DNA of 64,000 nucleotides from NCBI GenBank assembly GCA_018398805.1, contig JAGFBZ010002245.1, forward strand, positions 2,070,001-2,134,000, given 5' to 3'. This document shows positions 28,721 through 41,381 of this stretch, piece by piece (within the stretch, counting starts at the first letter, position 1; each line of letters opens with the position of its first letter). The position numbers and the translations under genes are program-made. The notes beneath the pieces are model-generated. The model ran no database searches. It worked only from the letters and a program-made list of their open reading frames with translations, and was not told the DNA's origin. This DNA comes from Hirundichthys speculiger (Eukaryota > Chordata > Actinopteri > Beloniformes > Exocoetidae).

Positions 28721-29639
28721 GGTTAGGGAATTAGGCAGTTTGTGGACAGCTTTAACATGGGCTTTACTGCATACACGTACAGCAGTTGGTGACGATGGAC
28801 TCGCTGTCTAGTTTTTGCGTATGGTGGCCGTCAAACTGCTGGAACCGCGTACAGGGGGCTGCGTTTTGGGCCCAAATCCATTTGGGGGCGCTACGTCCAT
28901 GGGCGATGGGGGTCCAGCCGTCCACCGAAGGCTGGTTCCATACTCCAACTATCAAATTGCACTGCGTCTGTAAAAATTGCCCCCCCCCCCCCCCCGGACA
29001 CCCCCAGCAGTCCGGGGGGGGGGGCGATCCTGCGATCCTGGGGCCCTCCCCGCGGTGGCCCAGTAAGGGAACCGTCATTTTTTGCCGTACAGTGGCAGAT
29101 CGGTAAGATTGGGCCCCATTCAAATCATATGCCACCATACGGCAAAATCGGGCCTAAGCCTCACCGGTTGCCGGGGGTTCCTCGAACGTCTCTGAAACTG
29201 AACATGCACCGCGTGACGCTTGGGAGAAGACGGTCAGAAAGACACAGGGCCCAGCCCTCTGCGTGGCCCCTGAGTGGAAGTAGCCCGGGGAAGGTCTATT
29301 GAGCCCGAAACTCTGGATTCTCGCTCGGTACCGAGAGACGTAGGATCTGTGCAAAATTCGTCTCTTTTGGCCTTTTCTTGACAGAGGTAGGAGGTTGTCC
29401 ACGTACTATCATTTAACATGGGTTTTCCCCTAACTTTTCATGCCATGCGTTATAACCAGTATGCATACGGCTTCCCATGGGGGGGCCGAGGCATCGAGAG
29501 CCTCCCGACCACCACTTTCGGGCTCCGCGGAGGCCCCCGAACGACATATTTGAGCCGGGGGCCCGCAACGCCGACGGGCCCCCCTAAAAATTACGGGCCA
29601 TAATTTTGACTAGTGAGTCCATGTACAGTATTGTACACG
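28721..29639. other. GC-rich sequence between two 28S fragments, unrecognised
   Basis: About 0.9 kb, much richer in GC than its surroundings. It has a C18 run (about 28980-28998) opposed to a G10 run (about 29015-29024), and inverted motifs such as TTGCCGTAC / CATACGGCAA (29085-29150) and AAGATTGGGCCCC near 29112, reminiscent of the GGGCCC(G)ATCTT end of the fold-back family. The first bases after 28720 (GGTTAGGGAATTAGGCAG) may be diverged 28S. No ORF is convincing. It could be an insertion or a highly diverged rRNA/spacer segment. Confidence 0.4.
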
Positions 29640-30026
29640 GACTGTTGAGCTTGACTCTAGCTTGACTCTACACCTCTCACCTCATGAGAGGTGTAGAATA
29701 AGTGGGAGGCCTCGGTCACTGGTGAAATACCACCACTCATCGTTTTTTCACTTACCCGGTGAGGCGGGGAGGCGAGCCCCCAGCGGGCTCTTGCTTCTGG
29801 CGTCAAGCGCCTGGCGTCCGCCGGGCGTGACCCGCTCCAAAAACAGTGGCAGGTGGGGAGTTTGACTGGGGCAGTACACCTGTCAAGCAGTAATGCAGGT
29901 GACCTAAGGTGGACTCAGGGAGGAAAGAAACCTCCCGTGGAGCAGAAAGGCAAAAGCTCGCTTGATCTTGATTTTCAGTATGAATACAGACCGTGAAAGT
30001 CGGGGCATCATGATCCTTCTGACTTT
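29640..30026 (+). pseudogene. 28S rRNA pseudogene, fragment 2
   Basis: CTGTTGAGCTTGACTCTAG, GAGAGGTGTAGAATAAGTGG, TCACTTACCCGGTGAGGC, GGTGGGGAGTTTGACTGGGG, AACCTCCCGTGGAGCAGAAA and CTTGATTTTCAGTATGAA follow vertebrate 28S downstream of, and collinear with, fragment 1. A short duplication (CTTGACTCTA twice) occurs near 29650-29668. It ends in GATCCTTCTGAC and then switches to transposon sequence. Confidence 0.92.
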
Positions 30027-30170
30027 TTTGACAATATACATGATATGAGTTTGTCCGCTTGAATCAATTACTTCTAGCACCAGAGTTAATTATGGTGAAA
30101 ACCAAAACATTTACTTTTACATCCCAAAAATGTATTTTTGAAAACACATGCTCAGTTGCACACCTAGGTG
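30027..30170 (+). mobile_element. Pogo-element terminal-region fragment joined to the 28S pseudogene
   Basis: From GACAATATACATGATATGAG to about AAACACATGCTCA it matches 37147-37275, near the end of the pogo element at 34863-37406, with a few substitutions. The junction with 28S sequence is immediate. Confidence 0.8.
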
Positions 30171-30479
30171 TGAAACTGAAACCGCCAGGCATGATGGAGA
30201 TATTAGTTTTTTATGATTTATGGCCTGTGGCCCAGTACAATAGACTAATAGATTGCAGTTACACCCACTGGGTGTAACTGGAATTAACCATGTCAATGGG
30301 AAGTCAAGCAACATAATCACATTCACATTCACTTAACTTGAATTAGCTCATACAAGTCACATTTTATCCATAGGTTGCTTGACATTATCTCAATCTAGCA
30401 AATTTAATGAACTAAGTCATGACTGATGCAGCTTTTTCTAAGAATACATCACATTTACTGTGCTGCATTTCTGCAATGA

Positions 30480-31080
30480 GACCACAGACTGTATAAAAAG
30501 AACTACACAAACTCATTTACATCACCTGTAGTTCAGCTAACGTTTTACCAAAGAGTGCTTTTCAAGTCTGTTTTGGTGATGCCATCTTCACAGGACCTGA
30601 CTCCACCCAACCCTGCCAAATAGGGAGAAGGAACAAGCTTGGAGCATACCTGCTAACCTCAGTCACCAGTAGGTCCTTGGCTGAGACCAGTCGGAGCCCT
30701 GGCAAGCCAGTTGATACCTGGATATCTTACTTGGCAACTTAATTTGATATCTTTCTAGAGGTCTTTCCTAGAATTACTCAGAGCTTGATTGGTGTTTGGT
30801 CCCAGCGGAAGTTCAGAGAAAGGTAGGTAGCTGACTGTTGGTCAGTGGTCCGGTTAATCATCCTGGAAGAGTCCAGGTTGGCCTGGAAGATAGCTCAGCC
30901 ATAGAAATGTCTCTGAGCTAAAGGTCACTTCTCCAGTAAGCTTCCAGTAGCTAATGTGACAGGTAGCCTTTTGATGACTGCCAGTTGTCATCTTGGCTTC
31001 TCCCCATAGGCTGTGAGCCGGTCTGCTCACCAGAAATACTAAGTAGCTAAAGTGATGACATCTAGCTCAGCCATTCCCAA
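30480..31080 (+). repeat. Dispersed fish repeat, partial copy
   Basis: ACAGACTGTATAAAAAGAAC and a following CATTTACATCACC resemble the start of the 25535 repeat. From there to 31080 the sequence is low in features, with CTAGCTCAGCCATTCCCAAACTTCAGAAT near 31065 partly repeated at 21805-21830. Confidence 0.4.
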
Positions 31081-32155
31081 ACTTCAGAATACCATCGCTT
31101 AATTTGAAATGTGAAAAATCTCTGCTGCTCACCCAAACCTTTAATCACAACTGTGATCAACATACAAGACTAAAACTACATTCTGATATCAGTGTAAGAG
31201 GTCAACAAATACACTTGTCATATTAAGTTGACAGTAGAATAACATTTAACTGGTTTGTTTTATTACGTCTAAATATCTTTTTAAATCATGTCATAAATAC
31301 TTTAAAGTAATTAAAAACACATTTTAAAAAATCAAGGATTTAAATCATGTTTATTTTCTCTGACTCCTCATGGCCTACCTGCAGTAGGCCAACTACGTGG
31401 CCCACCCACTTTGGGAATCCCTGATCTACCGGTAACACCATAGAGTACAACACAACTGCCATTTAATAAAAGAACAGAAAAAAAACTCCCCTAATTATAC
31501 ATACATTTATGGTTTAATATAATTTTGCCTCATGCACATCAAAATTCATTGCAGCTTGTCATGGATGTGAAATCTGACTATGGAAACCACAACCAGGAAT
31601 TTGTACCCCTCAACCACCTCCACTTCTTCTCTCATGAGGGAAAACTGTTTGACTTAGTCCTGGTCATGTGATAATCTACAATAATCTCCTTTGTTTATTT
31701 TTCACATTCAAGATGAGCTGATTGGTCTCACATCATGCCACAAAGCAGTCTACCAATTTGTTACATTATTTATTGGCGTATATTTAATTTGTCTCTATTC
31801 ATAATGATGATTAGTTAATGGTGATGATTTGTTTAATACAGAATGTATTAATGCTAGCAAAACATAAAGTGTCAAAGAATGAAGTACATCTTGATTTTTT
31901 AAACCCTTTTTTGGGTTTAAAGAGTGAAATAGCTCTGAGGATGCTGTTTTTTTTTTTTTTATCTCCATGTGGCCTTGCACAGGTTTAAAATGGACGTTCT
32001 CATGTCTCTGTCAGCTATATTTCTACAGACAACAAAGATGAGCCAGTGTTGGTGTAAATACACAGTGGAAAACACAATGTGCTGCAAACATTGCCTCCTC
32101 CCACAAACCTCCTCCTCCTCCTCCTCCCCCCTCATGAATATCAGCAATTCATTGT
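31080..32155. other. Intergenic, upstream of fez1, nothing recognised
   Basis: AT-rich sequence with a T run at 31947-31960 and a (CTC)n stretch at 32107-32130. I identify no gene. Confidence 0.5.
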
Positions 32156-32159
32156 AGGC

Positions 32160-32250
32160 AGGGGGAGGCAGAGAAAAGGCAGGGACAAAGGGAGAAAGAG
32201 AGGTGAGGGAGGGGAGGAGAGGGAAAAAGAGAGGTGAGGGAGGGGTGGGC
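32160..32250 (+). promoter_or_regulatory. Purine-rich tandem repeat in the putative fez1 promoter
   Basis: Two near-identical units AGAGAGGTGAGGGAGGGG lie at about 32196-32213 and 32230-32247, in an almost pure G/A strand. Polypurine tracts are common in neuronal core promoters and can form non-B DNA. It immediately precedes the region proposed as the first exon. Confidence 0.4.
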
Positions 32251-32529
32251 CGATGTCGTCAGAGCCTCGGCAGTGAGCATGCTCAGTAGGAGCTGGAAAA
32301 CAACGGGCTGTGGGAGGACAGAGAGGGAGGCAGTGCACACAGAGGGGACACAGAGATTTCCCCCCCAACCTGCCATTACCACCTCAAATCTTTTCTCATC
32401 TTTCTCCTGGAATGAGTGGAACCACTGCTGACAATCTCTGGGCTTTACTACGAGAGGAGGTGCATATTTCTCCTGCTCTGAGGAGCTGAAACCTCAGCCA
32501 TACCCTTCTCCCCAGTCTTCTGACTGCAG
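32250..32529 (+). other. fez1: Putative non-coding first exon of fez1 (5' UTR)
   Basis: This GC-rich island in an AT-rich surround runs to CTGCAG|GTAACA, a plausible donor at 32530. No coding exon for fez1 lies between here and the ATG at 41053, and that ATG exon begins with an acceptor (TGCAG at 41024-41028), so an upstream untranslated exon is required. The 12-bp palindrome TGAGCATGCTCA at 32274-32285 could bind a dimeric factor. The transcription start is not determined. Support is positional and compositional only. Confidence 0.45.
32412..32489 (+). promoter_or_regulatory. Upstream ORF (25 codons) in the putative fez1 5' UTR
   Basis: ATG AGT GGA to TGA encodes a 25-residue peptide beginning MSGTTADNLWALLREE. 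It is closed inside the proposed first exon, about 40 bp before the donor. If the exon is real, this uORF would precede the FEZ1 start and could restrain its translation. Confidence 0.35.
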
Positions 32530-32809
32530 GTAACAGCCTTCAAACCCCCCCCCCTTCAGCTATCGGTCCATCCTGACCCCTGCATGGTTGCAACGTCTCA
32601 CCATCATCCTCATCTTGTAACCATAGCTTTTTCCATCTCCATCCGCTATGCTTCTCTCTCCCTCCCCCATCTCCTCCCTCTTTCTCTCTCTGATGAGCTG
32701 ATGACATGAACAAGCTTCATTTCCAATTCTGCTACTCCTCTGTGAATATTAATGTGAACTGAAAACCGGTAAGATGATGTAGAAGAAAAACCAACATCAT
32801 TAATGCATT

Positions 32810-33180
32810 TTTTTTTTTAAAACTGTGGCTAATTATTGGCTCAAAATGGATCAATGAATGATTTCATTCCACATCCCTGACTTAATGCCTTTCATTTGAA
32901 CTATATCACATATGTATTGGTCATTCCTGCAATTTGAAAAAACATGAACCTCAGTTTGCAGGGTTGTTTCAAATAAATTTTCACTTGATTTTTTTCAGAT
33001 CTTTTTTAAATTTTACTTCAGAAGTTGCTGTGTAAGATAGACTGAGTAAAATATGCTGTATTGTATTAGTTTGGTTGATTGGCTGTTTCATACCTGCATG
33101 TTTCTGGAGCCCAAACATACCTGAGACCAGCAGCACTTCCTTGTGAAGGTCATGTACCAAAATGAAAATGTGATCTGAAG
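32810..33180 (+). other. fez1 intron 1 (5' part), nothing recognised
   Basis: AT-rich intronic or intergenic sequence with no recognised repeat. Confidence 0.4.
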
Positions 33181-33960
33181 CTTCATCTTAAGTCACAATA
33201 AGAGACGATCTCAATGTACTTAAGCTGATAGGACACAAAAATAATAAACTCCAGTCCAAACAGCTTAGGCACATTTGTTGGATGCCTGGTGTGATCAGCT
33301 TCCTTGAGCTCATCCCACAGCATCTTCATGGGGTGAGGGCCTGGGCTCTGACTGGACCACTCCAAATGGTTGATCTGGTTTTTTCTTGAGCCATTATGTG
33401 AATGATTTATTTCCATGTTTCAGCTCATTGTCCTACTGTATTACTCAACTTCTGCTAAGCTTCAGCCTGTGGAAAGACACCCTGACATTATCCTGGAAGA
33501 GATTTTGATGGTTGCAAGTGGTCCAGGCCCAAATCACGATGCCATTTCCACCATACTTCACTTTTGGAATCTGTGTGTGTCTTTGGACTCACACTGGCTG
33601 GACGTCCACTTCTAGGAAGAGCAGACACAGTACTAAACTGACTCCATTTGTCAATAGTTTATCTTGTGTTGTGTTGTGTGACTGATGGATTTATATACAC
33701 TTGGAGATGAATTTGCATCCTCTTCCAGCCTCATGTAGATCTACTTCTCCTGATCGCATGTCTTCAGACATCTCCTTTTGGCTAAACATCATCGAATGCT
33801 TCTTATCAACAGCAAACTTCAAGTGTTTGAGTGTCTTTTATCAGTGAATATATCTCTAAACCACATCTTCAAACTCATTTCATTAGTTGGAGTTAAGGCA
33901 TGCAAAGTAATTAGTATATGGTTTCACTTACTTTTTCCCCAAACATCGTTACGTAGATGA
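33180..33960 (-). mobile_element. Degenerate Tc1-like element
   Basis: The minus strand at 33400-33270 reads INHLEWSSQSPGPHPMKMLWDELKEA, clearly the Tc1 block [12 protein letters not shown] with the catalytic Glu replaced. TTCACTTACTTTTTCCCC at 33924 resembles a terminal repeat. There is no intact ORF. Confidence 0.65.
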
Positions 33961-34860
33961 ATATTAGATTGCATTTTATTGTTAATTAATGCAGAAAACT
34001 AGTTAATTCCAAAGATTTCCAAGATTTTTCTTTATGCATTTCAGAGTTTCCTACCTCCAGTTTACTAAAATTGTGTTAAATGCTAAATCTTCAACATCAG
34101 TCCATCAGTTTCTCTTATAGGGAGTTTTTCCACAAATTTCCTCATGTATATTTGAGTCAAACTGATTGGGCAGTTAACAGAAAGAAGTTGGTCAGTCACT
34201 GTCACAACAGGAAGTAGAGTTGATCCACAGCTCCACTGATGGTTTGAATGTTTTTCTCAGCAGAAAGCTGGTGTCAATTCAGTCACCCAGGTGACAACAA
34301 TTCTCAAAAGCTTGAATAAAAGCGACTGGATCTTTTCTTGGTTCTTGAAGGAAATGTTTTCAACAACAGGGAAAAGTAAGTCCAGTTGCTTTCCATTCAG
34401 CCCTTTGAGGTTTTCTCAGAAGAGAAATTAAAAATAAACCAGAGATGAGGCAGATGTTTTTACAAAGACCAGAAAGAATTAAGAAAAGAGCAGTGTAGTG
34501 AGGAAAGAGAAAGGGAAAGGTTGTGAAAGACGATATATCCGGCTGCAGATAGAGCAGCACTTTGCTGAGTGATGAGGAAGAAGAGGCTGGCTCAAGCTTG
34601 TTTTTAAATGGATTTGTCTGAGCTCACCCACTTACACCAGGACACAGTCCAGCAAGAGCAGAGAGGAGAAAATTCAGACTTCATTTAAAAGATGCAGCTG
34701 GCTGGACAAAGGACAACTTAGCTTTTAATCCTAAACTTGTGTAAATACAGAATAAAATAATCTGATCATCCTGGGTTTTAGACAAATGCAGCCTCAGATG
34801 AACAACATACAACTTTTTTTCACTCTGCTACTAATATAAACATTCATTATATATATAATA
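33960..34860 (+). other. fez1 intron 1, nothing recognised
   Basis: AT-rich sequence, ending in an (AT)n stretch at 34848-34862 that supplied the TA target of the neighbouring pogo element. Confidence 0.4.
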
Positions 34861-34862
34861 TA

Positions 34863-37406
34863 GGGGAGAGTGAAGGTAATGTGAGACGGTCTTTACTGCT
34901 CCCCCTGCCCTCTAAGCAAGCTAAATTGATGTGTCTATAAAATTAACACATTTTTCTTTAATTTAGGATGTTTCCTAAGGACGGAAACAATCAGAATGTT
35001 TGCCGGACCGAAGACAGTGAAAATGTGATCGTTTTAAAAAAAGTGGTCAAGTGTCTCATTTTACCCCAGCTACGGGATAAACTGAGACAAAGCCCAGATT
35101 TCAAGGGGGTAAAGCGACCCTGCTTGGGGTAAAATGATCCACTTACTTTTTTTCCACCACTCTGGAGGTAACTGAACAAGCACAAATACAGCAAAGTATC
35201 ATTCAAAAAATGTTTTATTCACCATTCAAATTAGAGAAAAGAACCACTTTCACAGTAGGGGAAACTCAGATTATGACCCTCGTCACTCCATAGCGAGTCC
35301 TCGGGATTAGCTCAGATTTTAGCCCTTCTTTTGTCTCTTTTCAGTTGGCAGTCTCTTTCGTCTCTTTTTAAAAGCTCTGGATCAGCTCACCTTTTTCTCC
35401 CCTCTTTTGCACTTCCTCTGCAGTCTGCTCCGTCTTTCTTCAAAAGCCCTTTCGAGTGCCTGCATCTCAGGAGTGTCGGTGAGGATAGCGGTCTTCAAGC
35501 GCCTCCATCTGGTTTGTTTTCTGGGGGTGAACTTTGGAAGTGCAATGATTTCCTGTGGAGGGACATATCCAGGTCTGCTAGTTATTTGTCCCGCATCCGT
35601 GTCAGCTGGCGCGGGAGTGGGTGAATTCGTATGGGAGGCTGCGTTATCTGCAGCGGGAGGGTCATCTTCAGGCGGATCATCTGCAGGGTGCAGGCCTTCC
35701 ATACCTTCTGCTGGAGGTGGAGCATCCCCAGTGGCAGGCTGTAGTTCAGGGTTTGGCCGGTCTGACAGAACGGATGGTGCAAACGCTTCATCCAGGAAAA
35801 TGTCACGATTGTATGGGAAAATCCCAGTGGACCTAAACCCAGAAGTGATGTTTTGTGGTGTCACGGTTGTCATGAAGGCTTGACTCACAAGTCCTGCAAC
35901 CTGGTAGATGGTGACTGTTTTGCCAGGATTCGATCGCATCCACCCATCGAGAGCTCGGCTGTATTGGGCTTTGAACGGACCGTACATGGCCACATCCAGA
36001 GGCTGCATACGATGGGATGTGTGAGGTGAAGAGTGAACATAACACTACCATTCCTCCTGGCAAGTTCTACTGCCCTGAGTGATATGTGAGCTTTAAGATT
36101 GTCCATGATTAGAAGCATAGAGTGGTCAGGTGAACAGTAAGTGTGGTTTACCAGGTGGGCAGAGGAACTCGGCCCAGCTATCTTCATTCATCCATCCTGT
36201 TCTGGTGGATGTATCTTTTACTCCTGGAGGTGCATTGATCATGAAGCAGTCTTTAAACTTTACTCTGGGAAAGACAAGCATTGGAGGTGCAGCGTCCCCA
36301 GCAGCATTCACAGCACAGACCAGAGTTAACAGCTCCCCTCTCTCGACAGATGTGATGGAACCAACTTGCCCCTTTCCCTCTTTGTGTCACCACCTGAAAC
36401 AAACAGAATATTCAGAATTAATGGCATGTTTGATCTGTAGGTTACATACAGAGATCCAGCAGGGTGCTGCAGGTGGTAGAGAGGCCTGCTGGAGGGTGTC
36501 AGAGGCGACCACAGTGGAACCAGAGCTCCAACAGGGTGCTGCAGGTGGTGGAGGGATGTTGCTTCTGGAGTTCGGACAGAAAGCCGGCGACGTGCTAGGA
36601 AGCTGCATAACCACTCTAGACCTAAACACTGTGTCTCCTTCCAGTTGGCAGGCATGAGGACATGGTTCTTGTCTGCATACTCAAATGCCAGTGTGTGGCA
36701 CTTAGCTGGAGAGGATATAGGACTGTTCAGCAAGTTCTTTCAGGTGTTTGGAAAGTTCTTCCTCCATCTCATCTATGAAAATGCTCTCTGCCTGGGCTAC
36801 CAAACCCCAGCCCACAGTGAGAAGGTCCCCCCGCTGCCTTTTCCTTATAAATCTTAGGAGGCTTGACTTGTCAATATTTCGCTCCTTTGAAACACATCTT
36901 AAGGGCCTCTTTTTCTCCATGACCTCAGTGGCTGCACTTTCCATCTGTTCAAGGGAGGTTCGGCCCCAGGTTGTCTTCCTGTTGTATTTCCTTGGCAAGA
37001 TGGATTTTTCCATACCATTTAAGACATGAAAAACAAAGCTTATTTTTTGTCTCACTTTGCCTCCAGGAGAAAAGTGAAGCAGTGTCTTACTTTTCCCCAT
37101 GGCAATTGTCTGACTAACCGTCCACCATTTTGAAAGGCGATAGTTCGACAATATACATGATATGAGTTTGTCCCTTTGAATCAATTACTTTTAGCACCAG
37201 AGTTGATTATGGTGAAAACCAAAAAATTACCTTTTAAATCCCAAAAATGTATTTTTGTACAAAACACATGCTTACCACAACACAGCAGAGTCAGACTCTT
37301 TGTGGCCACGGTGAAAAGTATGAGCCTTGACAATCAGCCGCTCAAAGGACCACAGCTGCGTCCTGTTGCTTAGATACAGGGGATGTCTCACAATACCCCA
37401 TTCCCT
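34863..37406 (-). mobile_element. Pogo-type DNA transposon, about 2.5 kb
   Basis: The left end GGGGAGAGTGAAGG follows TA. The right end reads GTCTCACAATACCCCATTCCC; the last few bases are missing compared with the intact MITE copy at 59446-60181. On the minus strand, in order: an HTH_psq-like domain (TSLEQMESAATEVM...NIDKSSLLRFIRK, 37030-36850), a CENP-B-type HTH (GLEWLCSFLARRR...RTPEATSL, 36640-36545), a disrupting insert with a tandem repeat GGGTGCTGCAGGTGGT (about 36460 and 36533), then the DDE region NAAGDAAPPMLVFPRVKF (36311-36258), LLIMDNLKAHIS (36105) and QPLDVAMYGPFKAQYSRAL (36008-35950). The first catalytic Asp region appears lost to the insert. Confidence 0.88.
35382..36311 (-). pseudogene. 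Pogo transposase DDE domain and C-terminus
   Basis: Catalytic-domain remnant of a Tigger/pogo-like transposase. The longest open frame (36008-35382, 208 aa) starts at the conserved PLDVAMYGPFK and NITSGFRSTGIFPYNRDIF blocks and ends in an acidic, Pro/Asp-rich and then basic tail (RKQTRWRRLK...RLQRKCKRG). Upstream blocks sit in other frames, so a frameshift lies near 36020. The tail remains open for over 100 codons, which suggests either recent loss of activity or a spliced frame. Confidence 0.75.
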
Positions 37407-38040
37407 GGCGGAGCCCAAATCTCACTGAAAACAAATCCCATGTACAACCAGCAATGCGGCCCAAACTCCCTCTCCGTTTGTATAGGGACTGGACAGCCCG
37501 TAACAACGGGCCCAGCACGCAGGCATGACCAGCGGTAGCGGTGAAATTGGGAAAAACTTTTTTTAATCACCGCTGTGGGAGCATTTTGGTTTTGCTGTTG
37601 AATACACCGGCGAGGGAGTGAAAACAGTTAACAGTTTACAGAACGCAATCTTCCACCTCCCTAAACCTGCGATTTGACCTGCGTAAGATCATATTGTAGA
37701 AAAATTACTTTTTCTGTGTTTGAGAGCTTAAATTTTGGTGTCTAAAGTCAATTTAAAAAAATACTCTTAATATAACACAACCTGAACTGTCTTTATCACA
37801 GTTTTGGTGCAAAACTTGACAAAACTTGACTATTCCAAAACTATAAACTATTAAAGAAGTTCAAAACCTCTTTAATTTCAGTGCGTTAATTTCTATTTCT
37901 CCAACCACTCTAGCCAAAAATAATTTGACTCCAAAATTACATAATGTCACAAGGCAACTCCATAATGTGTTGGGCCAACCACAACTGAGGGATTTCTGGG
38001 AGGTCATTATCCACAATTTCACAGGGTAGCAGTGAAAAAA
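37407..38040. other. fez1 intron 1 sequence with a piece of the fold-back family
   Basis: GCAATCTTCCACCTCCC followed by TAAACCTGCGATTTGACC at about 37645-37680 matches the conserved part of the fold-back repeats at 7730 and 51520. A TAATCACCGCTG block near 37563 pairs with AGCGGTGAAATT near 37535. Nothing else was recognised. Confidence 0.4.
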
Positions 38041-38099
38041 AAAAAACTTGGATCACTGGAGCAACTTTTGATGAGTTATGTGCGGCAATAAATCCACTC

Positions 38100-38745
38100 A
38101 TGACCTGTTACATCATGGCTTAAGGGCTACATCCAGCTTGCTAGGATGAATCAAACCCAGAAGTAATGGAAATTGTAGTTCCCTGACTGACCACTGGGGT
38201 CTGTCACCAAAATACAAATAATATGACTTGTGCTGCAAACTGTAGTAAGAGACCACTATTGACTGGTTTTGGAATAACATGGCAGATTCTGGAGGTAAAG
38301 CTTCGCAAAGCAGCCTGAAGCATCTATCTTGACTCCTGGTTAAAAGTTGTTAGCCAAGACTATCCAGAGGATGACTACTAGTAGCTCATCGAGTTCTACT
38401 TCTTGTCAGAGATGAGTCCTCCAATCAAGAGACCTTTGCCTCAGCTCATTTTAGAAGCCTTCCAAATGGGCCATTAATCAACATGTACCTCTTCTGGTAA
38501 ATTTAGCGTATCCTAATTCACTGGCGGGTGACCACAACAGGCCAGAGCTCACTAGTCTTTGTTTCAGGTATGACCGTATTCATTTCACCGACATTTGAAA
38601 TGAGGATGTTTAAAATGTGATCAGAATGAATGAAAGGTAATATGAGTTAGTGTCATAAGCTAAACCAGTCAAACTAAAATAGCAGACTTCTGGTAACTTG
38701 GCTGGCTTTCAGACTTGATCGTTCAGCCCATTTGACCATTTTTTA
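38100..38745 (-). repeat. Dispersed fish repeat, minus copy
   Basis: The reverse complement contains TGCTATTTTAGTTTGACTGG, then CATTCATTCTGATCAC and CATCCTCATTTCAAATG, in the same order as 25700-25850. With the 25535 copy it forms a widely spaced inverted pair. Confidence 0.5.
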
Positions 38746-39121
38746 AATAACCAGAGTTGGGTGACACCACTTACTACTAATATAGCGCAAGGCAGTAAGA
38801 GAAAAAAAGAGGCTTCGAAATCCCTCTTCAACAAAATGTATGGGAGACGTAACAGTTTGTCCAGTTCTTTCGATATAGTCTATTATCATTACCAAAGTAA
38901 CCAGTTCCTACTGAAAAGACAAGAGGATTATTTTATGTATGTCATGTGACCTGCAGATGAGGAAAACCTGTTTCCATTGGTTTTTTGCAAATATACCTTT
39001 TTTAATAGCCAACAGATCAACCTCATATGAGCAATTCAATATATGGGATTTTTTGTGAAATTGACATATTTTCATTTGGCCAATTTTTTTTTCAATTCCA
39101 ATTTGAGCAATCTCAAAGGTA

Positions 39122-40744
<1,623 letters not shown>

Positions 40745-41028
40745 TATCAGAAACACCTAGTGAGTGTGCAAAACTTTAACACTGATTTCAAAAGAGTCAC
40801 ACCTCACATGGAGGAGAGGTGGAGTCAAGTTGAATGTATGACTCTGCCCCTGTAAAACTATGTAGAAAAGAAAGCTGTTGTACTGTACTCTACAACTTTT
40901 GAAAAATGGACATAATACCGTATGTCACATTTAAAGAAGTAGAGATCAGTAGTAGAAAATTTGCTTATTTTATATATTCTGCAGAGATGACAAAGTCATT
41001 AAAATGTTCTTGCTTTATTCTGGTGCAG

Positions 41029-41381
41029 GACATCAGCCCTACAGGGGACACAATGGAAGCTCCTCTGGTGTGTTTAGATGAGGAGTTTGAGGACCTCCGG
41101 CCCTGTCGGATGGATGAGCTGGACCATCCAGCTCTCAGTCACTCCTCATACACCACCACCACCACCACTGTCCCTCTGGCCTCCATCACCCGTGAGGACT
41201 TCTCTGAGCTGGAGAACTTCTCAGAGATGATGAGCTTCAAGTCGATGGAGGACCTGGTTAATGAATTCGATGAGAAGCTCAATGTCTGCTTCCACAACTA
41301 CAACACTAAGACTGAAGGCCTGGCGCCCATTCGCAATCAGTCACACAACCAGGAGGACGAGGAGCGATTGCAGGATGAAGA
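41029..41381 (+). CDS. fez1: fez1 first coding exon
   Basis: An acceptor at 41027-41028 is followed by 24 nt of 5' UTR and the ATG at 41053. It encodes MEAPLVCLDEEFEDLRP, then SELENFSEMMSFKSMEDLV and NEFDEKLNVCFHNYN, the near-invariant FEZ N-terminal signature, ending LQDE with two bases of the next codon before GTGAGT. A poly-Thr/Ser stretch (TTTTTT, codons about 36-41) is a local oddity. The open frame extends upstream of the acceptor, but those codons are intronic. Confidence 0.93.

Noticed and set aside
28455..30026. Active rDNA unit
   Set aside because: Only parts of 28S are present, with many substitutions, no 18S or 5.8S, and a transposon joined directly.
32149..32382. Ser/Pro/Leu-rich minus-strand ORFs
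   Set aside because: They are the complement of a purine-rich promoter-like tract and have low complexity.
35407..35883. 158-codon plus-strand ORF
   Set aside because: It is the antisense of the pogo transposase C-terminus, whose minus-strand reading has clear family motifs.
40906..41052. Upstream extension of the fez1 first coding frame (starting MDIIPYVTF)
   Set aside because: It lies upstream of a clear splice acceptor (41024-41028), and the FEZ family starts at MEAPL.
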